DNA of 64,000 nucleotides from Ewingella sp049889095 (GTDB taxonomy: Bacteria > Pseudomonadota > Gammaproteobacteria > Enterobacterales > Enterobacteriaceae): the NCBI GenBank assembly GCA_049889095.1, contig JBLJFK010000001.1; one strand, written 5' to 3'. The notes below the pieces were generated by a model. It saw nothing but the letters and a program-made list of their open reading frames with translations. It ran no database searches and was not told the DNA's origin. Positions within the stretch are counted from its first letter, which is position 1, and every line of letters begins with the position of its first letter. Position numbers and translations under genes: made by a program. This document shows positions 8,574-17,847 of this stretch, in pieces.

Positions 8574-9971
8574 TTACACTTTGAGTGTCGCGCCATTGCT
8601 TTTAATCACGTCGGCGTACCAGAAGAAGCTTTTCTTGCGGCGACGTTCCAGCGTGCCATTACCCTGATCGTCACGATTGACGTAAATAAAGCCGTAGCGT
8701 TTCGAGAACTCTGCTTTTGACGCGCTGACCAGATCGATGGGTCCCCAACTGGTGTAGCCGATCACTTCCACACCGTCTTCAATAGCTTCATGTACCTGGA
8801 CCAGGTGATCATTGATGTATTGGATGCGGTAGTCATCGTTGATGCTGCCATCGGCTTCAACGGTATCGCGTGCGCCTAAACCGTTCTCGACAATAAACAG
8901 CGGCTTTTGGTAGCGGTCATACAGTTCATTCATCAGATAGCGCAGGCCTTCCGGATCTATTTGCCAGCCCCATTCAGAACTCGCCAGATGAGGATTCGGC
9001 ACCATATTCAGAATATTGGCACGGGCTTTATTATTTAACTCGTCGTCAGTCGTCACACAACCGGTCATGTAATAGCTGAAGGAGATGAAATCGATGGTCT
9101 CTTTCAGCGCCACGTTATCTTCTTCGGTGATAGTCAGCGCAATATTATTCTGCTTAAAGAAACGCGTCATATAAGCTGGATAATAACCGCGCACCTGCAC
9201 GTCACCGAAGAACAGCCATTCGCGATTCTGTTGCAGAGTTTCCATTACGTCAGCCGGTTTGCAGGTCAGCGGATAAAGCATCCCCCCCAACAGCATATTA
9301 CCGATTTTAGCGTCCGGGATGATTTCATGACAGGCTTTAACCGCTTTGGCACTGGCCACCAGTTGATGGTGAATAGCCTGATAAATCGCCTGTTTATCGC
9401 TGCCTTCCGGTAAACCCACGCCGGTAAATGGCGCATGCAGTGACATGTTGATTTCGTTGAAGGTTAGCCAGTGTTTCACTTTATGCTGATAACGCTGGAA
9501 GACGGTGCGGGCATAGTTCTCGAAAAAGCCGATGGTATCGCGACTGCCCCAGCCGCCATGCTTTTTGACTAATCCGTAAGGCATTTCGTAATGTGACAAC
9601 GTCACAAGAGGCGTAATTCCGTACTTTTTCATCTCATCAAACAGACGGTCGTAATACGCCAGACCGGCTTCGTTCGGTTGAGTCTCATCCCCTTCAGGAA
9701 AAATACGCGTCCAGGCAATCGACGTCCGCAATACGCTGAATCCCATCTCGGCAAACAATTCCATGTCCTGTGGGAAACGGTGATAGAAATCAATAGCGAC
9801 ATCTTTGATGCCGACATCCCCTTCCACACGCTGCTTAACTTCACCAAAGATGCCGTTGGGTTGCAAATCTGAAGTGGACAGCCCTTTGCCGTCAGTCAGA
9901 TAGGCACCTTCAACCTGATTTGCGGCAACCGCGCCGCCCCACAAGAAACCATCAGGGAAACGTAAACTCAT
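8574..9971 (-). CDS. bglB: 6-phospho-beta-glucosidase, GH1 family
   Basis: A 465-residue cytoplasmic GH1 enzyme that cleaves the phosphorylated beta-glucosides delivered by BglF. The acid/base Glu is in TFNEIN (Glu173) and the nucleophile Glu is in IVENGLG (Glu362). The C-terminal SASKAEFSKRYGF region fits the phosphate-binding loop that distinguishes 6-phospho-glycosidases. The ATG is preceded by a strong AAGGAGG. It starts 25 bp after the bglF stop. It could equally be called AscB- or BglA-like by sequence; the operon context supports the bgl name. Confidence 0.92.
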   Translation of the reverse strand: MSLRFPDGFLWGGAVAANQVEGAYLTDGKGLSTSDLQPNGIFGEVKQRVEGDVGIKDVAIDFYHRFPQDMELFAEMGFSVLRTSIAWTRIFPEGDETQPNEAGLAYYDRLFDEMKKYGITPLVTLSHYEMPYGLVKKHGGWGSRDTIGFFENYARTVFQRYQHKVKHWLTFNEINMSLHAPFTGVGLPEGSDKQAIYQAIHHQLVASAKAVKACHEIIPDAKIGNMLLGGMLYPLTCKPADVMETLQQNREWLFFGDVQVRGYYPAYMTRFFKQNNIALTITEEDNVALKETIDFISFSYYMTGCVTTDDELNNKARANILNMVPNPHLASSEWGWQIDPEGLRYLMNELYDRYQKPLFIVENGLGARDTVEADGSINDDYRIQYINDHLVQVHEAIEDGVEVIGYTSWGPIDLVSASKAEFSKRYGFIYVNRDDQGNGTLERRRKKSFFWYADVIKSNGATLKV

Positions 9972-9996
9972 TGGAACCTCCTTTTAAGAAACGAAA

Positions 9997-11865
9997 TTAG
10001 CGTAAAAGCGTTAGTAAGGGTGCATTTTGCGTGATGTCTTGCCCGCTGCGGGCAGGGATGACATCCAGATAGTCATCACTGTTGGTAATAATCACCGGTG
10101 TAGTCAGGTCATAACCCGCCGCAGTGATGCCTTCTATATCGAACTCGAGCAACAGGTCACCCTGTTTCACTACGTCATCGACGTGGACGTGTGGTGTAAA
10201 AAACTGGCCGTCGAGTTTGACGGTATCAATGCCGATGTGGATCAGCACTTCAGCACCGTTGATGCACTCAATACCGATAGCGTGATGGGTGCGAAACAGC
10301 GAGGCAACCACGCCGTCCGCCGGTGCCAGCACCTGCCCGATAGTCGGTCTCACCGCCACACCTTTACCCAGCAAACCACTGGCGAACGTCGAATCCCGGA
10401 CATTCGCAAGGTCAATCAGTACGCCTGTCAGCGGACTACTGATAGCCACTTTTTCACGAGCGATGCTAGCCGGAACGGCGTCCGTCGCGTCAATCACAGG
10501 CTGTTTGATTTGCTGACCGAAAAGATAGGTACTGACGGCAGCAAAAATCAGCGCAACCAGGGTCCCGACAACCGCGGCAGTCACCGTATGGTCAAAGCCG
10601 GTTGGCGGAATAACCTGTGTAAATGTAAATACGCTGGGGAAGCCGAAAGAATAGGTCGTGGTGTGGAAGTATCCCAGGATTGCCGATCCCATAGCACCGC
10701 CAATACAGCCGAAGATAAACGCCCGGCGATTAGGTAGCGTAATACCGTAGATCGCAGGTTCGGTGATACCAAAGATACCGGCGCTGATGGCTGAACCAGC
10801 CAGCGCTTTAGTACGTGCATCCTTTGTATAAAGCATTACGCCCAGTGTAGCCCCTACCTGTCCCATCACTGCGGGCAGTAACAACGGCAGCATAGTGTCA
10901 TGGCCGAGTATGCTCAGATTGTTAATCATCAGCGGCACCAACCCCCAGTGCAGCCCGAAGATCACACAGACCTGCCAGAACGCTCCCATAAATGCACCAG
11001 CAATCGCCGGGCTGACGTTGTAAACGGCCAGGTAGCCGTGCGCCAGTTGCTGACTCGCCCAGGTCGCCAGCGGCCCAATCACCAGGAAGGTCAGCGGAAC
11101 AATCACCACCAGGCAAATCAGTGGCGTAATAAAGTTACGCAATGCGCCGGGTAATATTCTCACCACCCTGCGCTCAAGCCAGCTGGACGCCCACGCAGCA
11201 AGAATAACGGGGATCACGGATGACGCGTAATTGATGAACCCCAGAGGAATACCGAGGAAATACTGCTCGGGAGCACCGGGCTGAAGTGACGCGTCAAAGG
11301 CGGAGATCATCAGCGGATGCATCATCGCGCCGCCAATCATCATGGTGATAAACGGATTCCCACCAAATTTTTTACCGGCGGTATAGCCAATGATCAGCGG
11401 GAAGAAATAGAACATGGCGTCACTGGCGGCAAACAACACTTTATAGGTGCCGCTTTCGGCTGAGGTCCAGTGGCAGGCCAGCGCCAGCGCCAGCAACCCT
11501 TTCAAAATGCCCGATGCCGCCATAATGCCGATGAATGGGGTGAAGATACTGGAGATAACATCGATCAGGCGCGCAAATAGCCCTTCGCTGCCTGGTTGCT
11601 CAGACCCCGGCGTTTCGGTTATCTCCGCGCCGTGGTTCAGTGCATTAAACACGTCCCCCACATGATTACCGATCACCACCTGAAACTGCCCGCCGCTCTC
11701 CACCACCATGATCACGCCCGGATCCCGCTTCAGTCGTTCCGCATCCGCCTTACTGGCGTCTTTAAGTTTGAAACGCAGACGGGTAGCACAGTGCACTACG
11801 CTTTTCACGTTCTCCCGACCGCCAACACCCAAGAGAATCTCTTCCGCTAATACTTTGTATTCCAT
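9997..11865 (-). CDS. bglF: PTS beta-glucoside transporter subunit EIIBCA
   Basis: A 622-residue inner-membrane PTS permease. The EIIB domain is at the N terminus, with the phosphorylated Cys26 in HCATRLRFKL. The EIIC membrane domain spans roughly residues 100-460. The EIIA domain is C-terminal, with the phosphorylated His near residue 543 in VLIHIGIDTVKLDG. It imports and phosphorylates beta-glucosides such as salicin or arbutin. By family knowledge it also phosphorylates BglG when substrate is absent. It is first in the operon and is preceded by a RAT/terminator leader. Confidence 0.93.
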   Translation of the reverse strand: MEYKVLAEEILLGVGGRENVKSVVHCATRLRFKLKDASKADAERLKRDPGVIMVVESGGQFQVVIGNHVGDVFNALNHGAEITETPGSEQPGSEGLFARLIDVISSIFTPFIGIMAASGILKGLLALALACHWTSAESGTYKVLFAASDAMFYFFPLIIGYTAGKKFGGNPFITMMIGGAMMHPLMISAFDASLQPGAPEQYFLGIPLGFINYASSVIPVILAAWASSWLERRVVRILPGALRNFITPLICLVVIVPLTFLVIGPLATWASQQLAHGYLAVYNVSPAIAGAFMGAFWQVCVIFGLHWGLVPLMINNLSILGHDTMLPLLLPAVMGQVGATLGVMLYTKDARTKALAGSAISAGIFGITEPAIYGITLPNRRAFIFGCIGGAMGSAILGYFHTTTYSFGFPSVFTFTQVIPPTGFDHTVTAAVVGTLVALIFAAVSTYLFGQQIKQPVIDATDAVPASIAREKVAISSPLTGVLIDLANVRDSTFASGLLGKGVAVRPTIGQVLAPADGVVASLFRTHHAIGIECINGAEVLIHIGIDTVKLDGQFFTPHVHVDDVVKQGDLLLEFDIEGITAAGYDLTTPVIITNSDDYLDVIPARSGQDITQNAPLLTLLR

Positions 11866-11963
11866 TGAATTATCTCGTAGTAATGATTTTCTGCGAATAA
11901 AATGGCGTCGTGCACGACATTGCCGTTAACAGTCTGAGTAAAAGGATGCCGCTGACTTCAGGC

Positions 11964-12029
11964 CAAAAAAAAACCTAAACTTCATGCCTCTTCCACCGTT
12001 GGGGTGAAGAAGCAGAAAGTTTAGGTTTT
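11964..12029 (-). terminator. RAT-controlled terminator in the bglF leader
   Basis: A long AAAACCTAAACTT / AAGTTTAGGTTTT stem (11969-11982 and 12017-12029) is followed on the minus strand by a U run at 11965-11972. It is preceded by and overlaps the RAT. Confidence 0.88.
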
Positions 12030-12051
12030 GCCTGATTAACAGTAACAATCC
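12021..12051 (-). promoter_or_regulatory. RAT: BglG-binding antiterminator RNA, copy 1 (bglF leader)
   Basis: Read on the minus strand it begins GGATTGTTACTG and ends GGCAAAACCTAA, again the bgl-type RAT. It is the leader switch for bglFBH and shares arms with the terminator. Confidence 0.9.
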
Positions 12052-12122
12052 TGTTTTTCTGACAGAGATTCTGTTGCGAACCTGCGTCAGATACAAGTAG
12101 AAATCAGGCGAAAAGTTTAATT

Positions 12123-12138
12123 TGTGACGGGGTTCAGA
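12123..12138 (-). promoter_or_regulatory. Candidate CRP-cAMP site upstream of the bgl operon
   Basis: TGTGACGGGGTTCAGA matches the TGTGA-N6-TCACA consensus at nine of ten positions. It lies 70-85 bp upstream of the RAT and overlaps the stop codon of the preceding exporter gene. A CRP site is expected for a bgl-type operon. The promoter core between it and the RAT is weak (a TTGTAT-like -10 near 12091) and was not assigned firmly. Confidence 0.55.
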
Positions 12139-13630
12139 TTTTGGCTGCGGGTGATTCTCGTTGACAGCTCACTCGCCAGTTGAAGAGCAGATAGCTGGCC
12201 AGAGACAGCAAACAGACACCCAGTGCGCCATACATCAACACGCCGCTAAAGCCATCAATCAACGCCAGTTGGGCGACGCTATGCTCGTTATTATGCTCGT
12301 TATTAAATTCAGCACCTCCGGCGATACGTTCGGCAAGCCGATGCAGATCTGCTTCATTCACGGGTAGCAGCAGTCGTCCGCGCAGGCTGGCGGTAATTCC
12401 CGCCACCAGCAAACTGCCCATCAAGGCAATATTAATGGCCAGCGTGATCAGCCGCGCGCTGATATCAATCCCAGACGCCATCCCTGCGCGATCGCCTGGC
12501 ACCGAACCGGTGGTGGTATTGGTCACCGGTGTGTTGGTCAGGCCCAGCGCGGTGCCTGCCAGTAGTGCGCCAGGCAGCAGGCTTCCATCGTGCGCCGCCG
12601 CGTATTTCATCAGCATGAACCCGGCGCCGATGACCAATAACCCCAGCGGAATAACTTCCGCCGCGCCGTATTTCGCCACCAGTTTCTCTGCCAACGGGGG
12701 CATGACTAACGTCGGTAAGGTGTAAGCCAGTAGCGCCAGTCCGGTTGCCACACTACCGTAACCCAGACCACTCTGATAGTAGACCGGCAGATAGATCATC
12801 AGCGGCCAGAAGCTGAAATTCATGCCCACGGACCCCATCAGCGCGCCGGAAAAACGCCGGATGCGGAAGACACCGAAATCGAACATCGGGTGAGGATGGC
12901 GTTTCTCAATCCAGACAAACAACACGGCACTCAGCCCGGTGACCAGTCCGATGGCCTGCGCCGCACCGCTTTGCCAGCCGAGACTGCTGCCCTGCGTGAT
13001 GAGAAACGTGGTGCCTAATACAGTGAGTGACAACGTCACAAGCCCGCCAATATCGAGTTTTTGGGCGTTTGTATCGCGCGATTCCACCACATTTCCCAGC
13101 GCTAAAATCAACGTTACCAGCGCAATAAAGACGTGAACCAAAAATACCCACTGCCAGCTGAACAGCGCCACCAGCGCGCCGCCGATAATGGGCCCGAACC
13201 CCAGTCCGAAGCCAAACAGGATCCCCCAGGCGGCAAACGCACGGCTGCGCGCTTTACCCTGGGGAAACTGGTACGAGAGAATGGCGATAAGGCAGGTCAG
13301 CATCGCGCCACCGCTCAGCCCCTGCAAAAAACGGCCAGCGATGAGCCACGCCGCGTTACCGGCCAGCCCGCACATCAGCGACGTCAACCCAAAAGCGATG
13401 ATGCTGATGATGAAGACCCGTTTGCGGCCATAGCGGTCAGCCAGCGTGCCGGTTGCCATTAACACCGTGGTGCAGGCCAACGTGTAGGCATTCATGATCC
13501 ATTGCAGATCGTTGAAACTGGCGTGCATCTGTTTTTCCAGCACCGGTAGGATCACCGGCACGCTGGAGATTTCCAACCCTGACATCAGCGCCGCCAGACA
13601 AACAGCGGTCAGAGCCAATAGATCCTTCAT
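12134..13630 (-). CDS. MFS transporter, DHA2 (EmrB/QacA-like) drug:H+ antiporter
   Basis: A 498-residue, roughly 14-helix inner-membrane exporter. The conserved loop LADRYGRKRVFIISI (motif A) and the motif-C-like GILFGFGLGFGPIIGGALV in TM5 are clear. I chose the ATG at 13630, which has AGGAA eight bases upstream; the frame to 13723 adds an unlikely hydrophilic leader. The very end contains a His/Asn/Glu-rich loop (EFNNEHNNEHSV) between the last helices. It is divergent from a GlxA-type AraC regulator, which probably controls it. The substrate is unknown. Confidence 0.88.
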   Translation of the reverse strand: MKDLLALTAVCLAALMSGLEISSVPVILPVLEKQMHASFNDLQWIMNAYTLACTTVLMATGTLADRYGRKRVFIISIIAFGLTSLMCGLAGNAAWLIAGRFLQGLSGGAMLTCLIAILSYQFPQGKARSRAFAAWGILFGFGLGFGPIIGGALVALFSWQWVFLVHVFIALVTLILALGNVVESRDTNAQKLDIGGLVTLSLTVLGTTFLITQGSSLGWQSGAAQAIGLVTGLSAVLFVWIEKRHPHPMFDFGVFRIRRFSGALMGSVGMNFSFWPLMIYLPVYYQSGLGYGSVATGLALLAYTLPTLVMPPLAEKLVAKYGAAEVIPLGLLVIGAGFMLMKYAAAHDGSLLPGALLAGTALGLTNTPVTNTTTGSVPGDRAGMASGIDISARLITLAINIALMGSLLVAGITASLRGRLLLPVNEADLHRLAERIAGGAEFNNEHNNEHSVAQLALIDGFSGVLMYGALGVCLLSLASYLLFNWRVSCQRESPAAKI

Positions 13631-13777
13631 GAACATTTCCTGCAAAGCGTTAAGAGAGCGCCAGCATGAAAGAAGTGCGTCGCGGTGGAAATCAGCCCGG
13701 ATGCCATGTATCGTCAAGATCATGCCAACTTGAGTGAAACCCTGCCCTGTATGCCAAAAGTTAACCTCCTGACGACT

Positions 13778-14785
13778 ATGTCTGCTCCGGCGTTTTCTGC
13801 GCCGCCCCGCAACCGGCGGCTGGTGCTGCTGGCTTACGAATGTTTGTGCACCTTTGAATTTGGCATTGCGGTCGAGGCATTTGGCCGGGCCGATGAACTG
13901 CTTGGTGAACCGCTGTATGACCTGGAAGTCGCGTCAGTTGAGGAAGGCACTTTTGGCGCGCAAGGCGGCGTGCGTCTGGTGGTAGATGGCGGGCTGGAGT
14001 TACTCGAAGATGCCGGAACCATTGTGATCCCCGGCTGGCGCAGCATTGACGAACCCGCCACCGAGCGGTTGATTGCCGCACTGCAAAAAGCCCATGCACT
14101 TGGCACTCGTATTGTTTCCATCTGCGCCGGTAGTTTTGTGCTGGCAGCCGCAGGGCTGCTGGACGGCAAACGGGCCACTGCCCACTGGAATAGTACACAC
14201 GCGCTGGCACAACGGTTTCCGAGGATTCAGGTAGAACACGGCATGATTTATGTCGATGAAGGCAGCGTGATCACTTCCGCAGGCGGAGCCGCCGGGGTCG
14301 ATTTATGTCTGCACCTGATCCGGCGCGATTACGGTATCGACGTTGCCAACCGCACCGCAAGGCGGATGGTGACGCCGCCGCACAGGGAAGGCAACCAGGC
14401 GCAATATATTCAACAACCCGTACCCGTTCGCCCGACACAAACGCTGTCGCCGCTGCTCGACAACCTGCGTAGACGCCTCAATAAACCGCTGGCGATTGAA
14501 CAACTGGCTGCCGAAGCGGGAATGAGCCGCCGCACCTTCCTGCGCCGTTTTCATGACGCGACCGGCAGCACGCCGGGTGAGTGGATGCTCGGCGTACGGC
14601 TGGAGAAAGCCTGTGCGCTGCTTGAAAGCGGTACGTTGAGCGTCGACCGCGTGGCCGAGCAATCAGGTTTTGGCTCCCCTGAAAGCCTGCGCCACCACTT
14701 TCGTCAGCGCCTGGGCACAACGCCGACCCTTTACCGCCAGCAATTCAGTGACCGTATTGCCGGAGAAATAAACACGCGTCGCTAG
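13778..14785 (+). CDS. GlxA-family transcriptional regulator (DJ-1/PfpI domain plus AraC HTH)
   Basis: An N-terminal class I glutamine-amidotransferase-like (DJ-1/PfpI) domain carries the nucleophile-elbow-like motif SICAGSFVLAAAGLLDG. It is followed by a C-terminal AraC/XylS double helix-turn-helix (PLAIEQLAAEAGMSRRTFLRRF and VDRVAEQSGFGSPESLRHHF). This is the FtrA/GlxA architecture. The start is uncertain: in-frame ATGs exist at 13685, 13706, 13751 and 13778, and none has a convincing ribosome-binding site. The last gives the usual N terminus (about 335 residues). It is divergent from the DHA2 exporter. Confidence 0.85.
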   Translation: MSAPAFSAPPRNRRLVLLAYECLCTFEFGIAVEAFGRADELLGEPLYDLEVASVEEGTFGAQGGVRLVVDGGLELLEDAGTIVIPGWRSIDEPATERLIAALQKAHALGTRIVSICAGSFVLAAAGLLDGKRATAHWNSTHALAQRFPRIQVEHGMIYVDEGSVITSAGGAAGVDLCLHLIRRDYGIDVANRTARRMVTPPHREGNQAQYIQQPVPVRPTQTLSPLLDNLRRRLNKPLAIEQLAAEAGMSRRTFLRRFHDATGSTPGEWMLGVRLEKACALLESGTLSVDRVAEQSGFGSPESLRHHFRQRLGTTPTLYRQQFSDRIAGEINTRR

Positions 14786-14936
14786 TCAGATAAATTAAAT
14801 AGAGATTCTTGCCACACAGTGACGGATATCCCTATTAAGAATATCTACTGTCTCCCCAAAATAGTGCGAAGCTATATAAACATCACCATGACGGGGCATT
14901 ATTTCATTACTTCAACTCTGTTGGTTGGTTTTTTGA

Positions 14937-14954
14937 ACGCAAGCGATTACTTGC
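14937..14954. promoter_or_regulatory. Candidate LacI-family (PurR/CytR-like) operator before nupC
   Basis: AACGCAAGCGATTACTTGC contains GCAAG and CTTGC as an inverted repeat with a 6-bp spacer. It matches the PurR consensus ACGCAAACGTTTTCGT at about 12 of 16 positions. It lies some 90 bp upstream of the nucleoside transporter start, where CytR/PurR control is plausible. A weak CRP-like half-site TGTGA follows at about 14986. Confidence 0.35.
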
Positions 14955-15043
14955 CAGTAACGTAATGAAAAAACCAGATGAGTTTTGTGAGCTTGCTGTT
15001 ATAGTTCGCGTTTAAAACACCACTTAAACTTTCTGGGATCCTC

Positions 15044-16231
15044 ATGGCATCAAATATATTGCATTTCCTGTTGAGTCTTATAATGGTATTCGGCGTGAGT
15101 TGGCTAATTAGCTACAACAAACGCGGCATTAAATTACGTTATGTGCTGCAAATTCTGGTGATTGAAATCGCACTGGCTTGGGTGCTGCTATACAGCCAGG
15201 CCGGGGTCTACCTTATCTCTGGCTTGTCTGGCGTGTTCACTAACCTGATGAGTTATGCTCGCGTCGGTACCGATTTTGTTTTCGGTGGTCTGGTCAATGA
15301 AAACCAGTTCAGCTTCTTCTTATTTGTGCTCTGCCCAATCATCTTTATTTCCGCGCTGATTGGTATTCTCCAGCATCTGCGTATTTTACCGTTAATGATT
15401 AAAGGTATCGGTTGGGCTTTATCCAAAATTAATGGTATGCCTAAGCTGGAGTCCTTTAATGCGGTGAGTTCATTATTAGTCGGACAATCCGAAAACTTCA
15501 TCGCTATTAAAGATATTGTTCCTCAACTTAATGAACGCCGGATGTATACGTTATCTGCCACCGCCATATCAACCGTCTCAATGTCCATTGTCGGCTCGTA
15601 TATGACCTTGCTGGAGCCGCGCTACGTTATGCTGTCGCTGATCCTGAATATGCTCTCTACCTTCGCTGTTTTACAGGTAGTGAACCCTTATTCTGATGAA
15701 GCAGACAGTGAAATGCCTAAGATGGACATACCCAAGCACAGCTTTGTCGAGATGCTGGGTGAATACATCATGGCCGGTTTCAAAATGGCGATGATTGTGG
15801 CCGCCATGCTGGTAGGGTTCAACGCTCTCCTGGCGATGATCAATGCGATTTTCCTGCACGGCGTTGGTCTGAGCTTCCAGGACATCATCGGTTATCTGTT
15901 CTATCCGGTGGCATGGTTGACCGGTATTGTCAGCCATGACTCACTGACCGCCGGCAGCATCATGGGCACCAAAATTGTCGCCAATGAATTTGTCGCCATG
16001 TTGCAGATGAAAGATCTGTTGGCCCAGTTGGAACCGCGCACCGTGGCAATCCTGTCCGTGTTCCTGGTCTCTTTTGCCAATATTTCTACCGTCGGTATTA
16101 TTGCCGGTGCGGTAAAAAGCATTTCGGAGGTTCAGGGCAACATGGTCGCCCGTGCAGCTTTCCGCCTGCTGGTTGGCGCTACGCTGGTCAGCCTGCTGTC
16201 CGCTTCGATCGTCGGTCTGGTTTATCGTTAA
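15044..16231 (+). CDS. nupC: Concentrative nucleoside:H+ symporter, NupC type
   Basis: A 395-residue CNT-family inner-membrane transporter. It shares long stretches with E. coli NupC, including LCPIIFISALIGILQHLR, KLESFNAVSSLLVGQSENF, and FLVSFANISTVGIIAGAVK. The family takes up pyrimidine nucleosides and adenosine with protons. The gene stands alone, with a 258-bp upstream region holding a possible LacI-family operator. It is called NupC rather than NupX because of the overall similarity along the length. The precise specificity is inferred. Confidence 0.85.
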   Translation: MASNILHFLLSLIMVFGVSWLISYNKRGIKLRYVLQILVIEIALAWVLLYSQAGVYLISGLSGVFTNLMSYARVGTDFVFGGLVNENQFSFFLFVLCPIIFISALIGILQHLRILPLMIKGIGWALSKINGMPKLESFNAVSSLLVGQSENFIAIKDIVPQLNERRMYTLSATAISTVSMSIVGSYMTLLEPRYVMLSLILNMLSTFAVLQVVNPYSDEADSEMPKMDIPKHSFVEMLGEYIMAGFKMAMIVAAMLVGFNALLAMINAIFLHGVGLSFQDIIGYLFYPVAWLTGIVSHDSLTAGSIMGTKIVANEFVAMLQMKDLLAQLEPRTVAILSVFLVSFANISTVGIIAGAVKSISEVQGNMVARAAFRLLVGATLVSLLSASIVGLVYR

Positions 16232-16248
16232 AATCCCCGTTCTCTTCC

Positions 16249-16273
16249 AAGGGCAGCCGCGTTGGTTGCCCTT
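16249..16273 (+). terminator. Weak hairpin after nupC, possible terminator
   Basis: AAGGGCA / TGCCCTT stem 18 bp after the nupC stop, with no U run, so termination is uncertain. Confidence 0.3.
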
Positions 16274-16334
16274 ACTCACCAACGTCACGTAGTTGAGCTA
16301 CAGTTAACCCATCCTCTTTCCAGAAGATTTAACT

Positions 16335-17000
16335 ATGCTTTCCGTTAAACACTATATTCATACTCGCCCGCGGTTGTTGATCGCCATCGCTGCTGGCATT
16401 GGCTGTTATTTTTTGCTGCCATTGCTGCCAGCACACTTGTCACAATTTGAACGCCTGATGGTCAGTTGGAACATGCTGGCATGGCTCTATCTGATCCTGA
16501 TCTGGCTACTGATGATGACGGCGGCACCGGCGCGGATCCGTACTATTGCCCGTGCCCAGGATGAAAGTGCCAGCCAGGTGCTGATGCTGGTCAGCATCGC
16601 CTGTCTGGTCAGTATGCTGGTGATTTTTATGGAACTCAGTACCGTTAAGCAGCTCTCCGGCGCGGCTAAATCCTTTCATCTGATCCTCACGGTTACCACG
16701 CTGGTTGCCTCGTGGTCGCTGCTACCGACCGCCTTTTCGATGCACTACGCCCATCTTTATTACCGGCGCGGGGCAGAAAAACAGAAAGCACTATTGTTCC
16801 CGGATAAAATAGAACAACCCGAGTATTGGGATTTCCTCTACTTCTCCTTCACGCTGGCCGTCGCCTGCCAGACCGCCGATGTGGCCACTGGCACCACCGA
16901 AGTTCGCCGTATTACGCTGATTCAGTCCATTATGGCGTTTGTGTTCAATCTGGCGATTTTAGGCCTGTCAGTGAACGTGGCTGCGGGGCTAATCAGCTAG
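16335..17000 (+). CDS. DUF1345 family membrane protein
   Basis: A 221-residue inner-membrane protein with five or six hydrophobic helices (about residues 14-33, 42-63, 81-101, 113-132 and 190-218). The conserved region LLPTAFSMHYAHLYYR and the late motif YWDFLYFSFTLAVACQTADV are typical of DUF1345. The function of the family is unknown to me. Its neighbours are nupC upstream and an ArsR regulator downstream, with no obvious functional link. The 150 bp after it holds no clear gene. Confidence 0.8.
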   Translation: MLSVKHYIHTRPRLLIAIAAGIGCYFLLPLLPAHLSQFERLMVSWNMLAWLYLILIWLLMMTAAPARIRTIARAQDESASQVLMLVSIACLVSMLVIFMELSTVKQLSGAAKSFHLILTVTTLVASWSLLPTAFSMHYAHLYYRRGAEKQKALLFPDKIEQPEYWDFLYFSFTLAVACQTADVATGTTEVRRITLIQSIMAFVFNLAILGLSVNVAAGLIS

Positions 17001-17150
17001 CGTCGAGCCCATCCCCCTTGATTACCCTCTCACCTTTTACCTCAGCGCGGTTAACTCCCCCGCCTGAGGTGCTTAATGGCATCCGTGATACCTATAATTT
17101 TTTTATTCGATAAACTTGCGCTTCAGATAAGTGGATACTAATGTTTAAAA

Positions 17151-17462
17151 ATGACTGAAAATGAGATATTCAAAGCGCTGGCTGACCCTACCCGCCGCGC
17201 CATCTTCGAGAAACTGTCGACAGGCGGCCTGAATGCCACAGCCCTGCGCGAAGGCATGTCGATCAGCCAGTCCGCCATGTCCCAACACCTTGCAGTTTTG
17301 CGTCACGCAAGTCTGGTGCGCGAAGAGCGTCAGGGGCGTTTCGTAAATTATGAAGTCGATCCCGCAGGCCTGGCGTTTGTCGCGCAATGGTTGGCCAAGT
17401 ATCGCGCCTTCTGGCCAGCGCGGATCGACAGCTTGAAAACGTTGCTGAAGGATATGGAGTAA
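17151..17462 (+). CDS. ArsR-family winged-helix regulator (SdpR-like, no metal-site Cys)
   Basis: A 103-residue regulator beginning MTENEIFKALADPTRRAIFEKL, the classic ArsR/SmtB start. The recognition helix is SISQSAMSQHLAVLRHASLV. No Cys metal-binding motif is present, so it is not a classical metal sensor. It is followed five bases later by a START/SRPBCC protein. ArsR regulators of this subgroup are often paired with such proteins. The two form a tight operon, with the orphan clpP 44 bp further on. Confidence 0.85.
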   Translation: MTENEIFKALADPTRRAIFEKLSTGGLNATALREGMSISQSAMSQHLAVLRHASLVREERQGRFVNYEVDPAGLAFVAQWLAKYRAFWPARIDSLKTLLKDME

Positions 17463-17467
17463 ACGAC

Positions 17468-17803
17468 ATGATGACCGAGAGGAAAAATAAACACGTCGTG
17501 TTGAAATACGATCTCGACGCGCCTCCTGAGAAAGTCTGGCGCGCAATAAGCCTTTCCTCCCTGCGTCAGCAGTGGTTACCGTCACAAGTTTTGGCCGAAA
17601 GTGCGCCGGTGTGTTCCATACCAGGCAAGGAAATCTGCTACAAGATGCAGGACGATGAGCCGCCATATCTCGCCAGCATGGTGACATTTCAGCTTATGCC
17701 TAACCCGCAAGGTGGCACCACGCTCACCATTATTCATGGGCTGGAAGACGCCCGGCTGATGCCAGCCCATGGCGCTCAACCCGGACTGATGTGTGCAGCC
17801 TGA
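17468..17803 (+). CDS. SRPBCC (START-like / AHSA1) domain protein, short
   Basis: An 111-residue protein. It opens with KHVVLKYDLDAPPEKVWRAIS, the first strand and helix of the AHSA1/SRPBCC fold, and continues through MVTFQLMPNPQGGTTLTIIHG. SRPBCC domains are usually about 140 residues and end in a long C-terminal helix that clamps ligand. Here the end (LMPAHGAQPGLMCAA) lacks that helix, so the protein may be truncated. The start at 17468 is five bases after the ArsR stop; the upstream extension overlaps that gene and is unlikely. Confidence 0.7.
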   Translation: MMTERKNKHVVLKYDLDAPPEKVWRAISLSSLRQQWLPSQVLAESAPVCSIPGKEICYKMQDDEPPYLASMVTFQLMPNPQGGTTLTIIHGLEDARLMPAHGAQPGLMCAA

Positions 17804-17847
17804 GGCGGCAGTTTAAAAATAATTTTCCCCGATAAAAGGAGTTCGCC

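Noticed and set aside
10027..10737. 236-codon plus-strand frame opposite bglF
   Set aside because: Antisense shadow of a well-supported PTS gene, without a start signal or motif.
12060..12133. A definite sigma-70 promoter for the bgl operon
   Set aside because: Only a weak -10 (TTGTAT) and no good -35 are visible, so I give only the CRP-like site.
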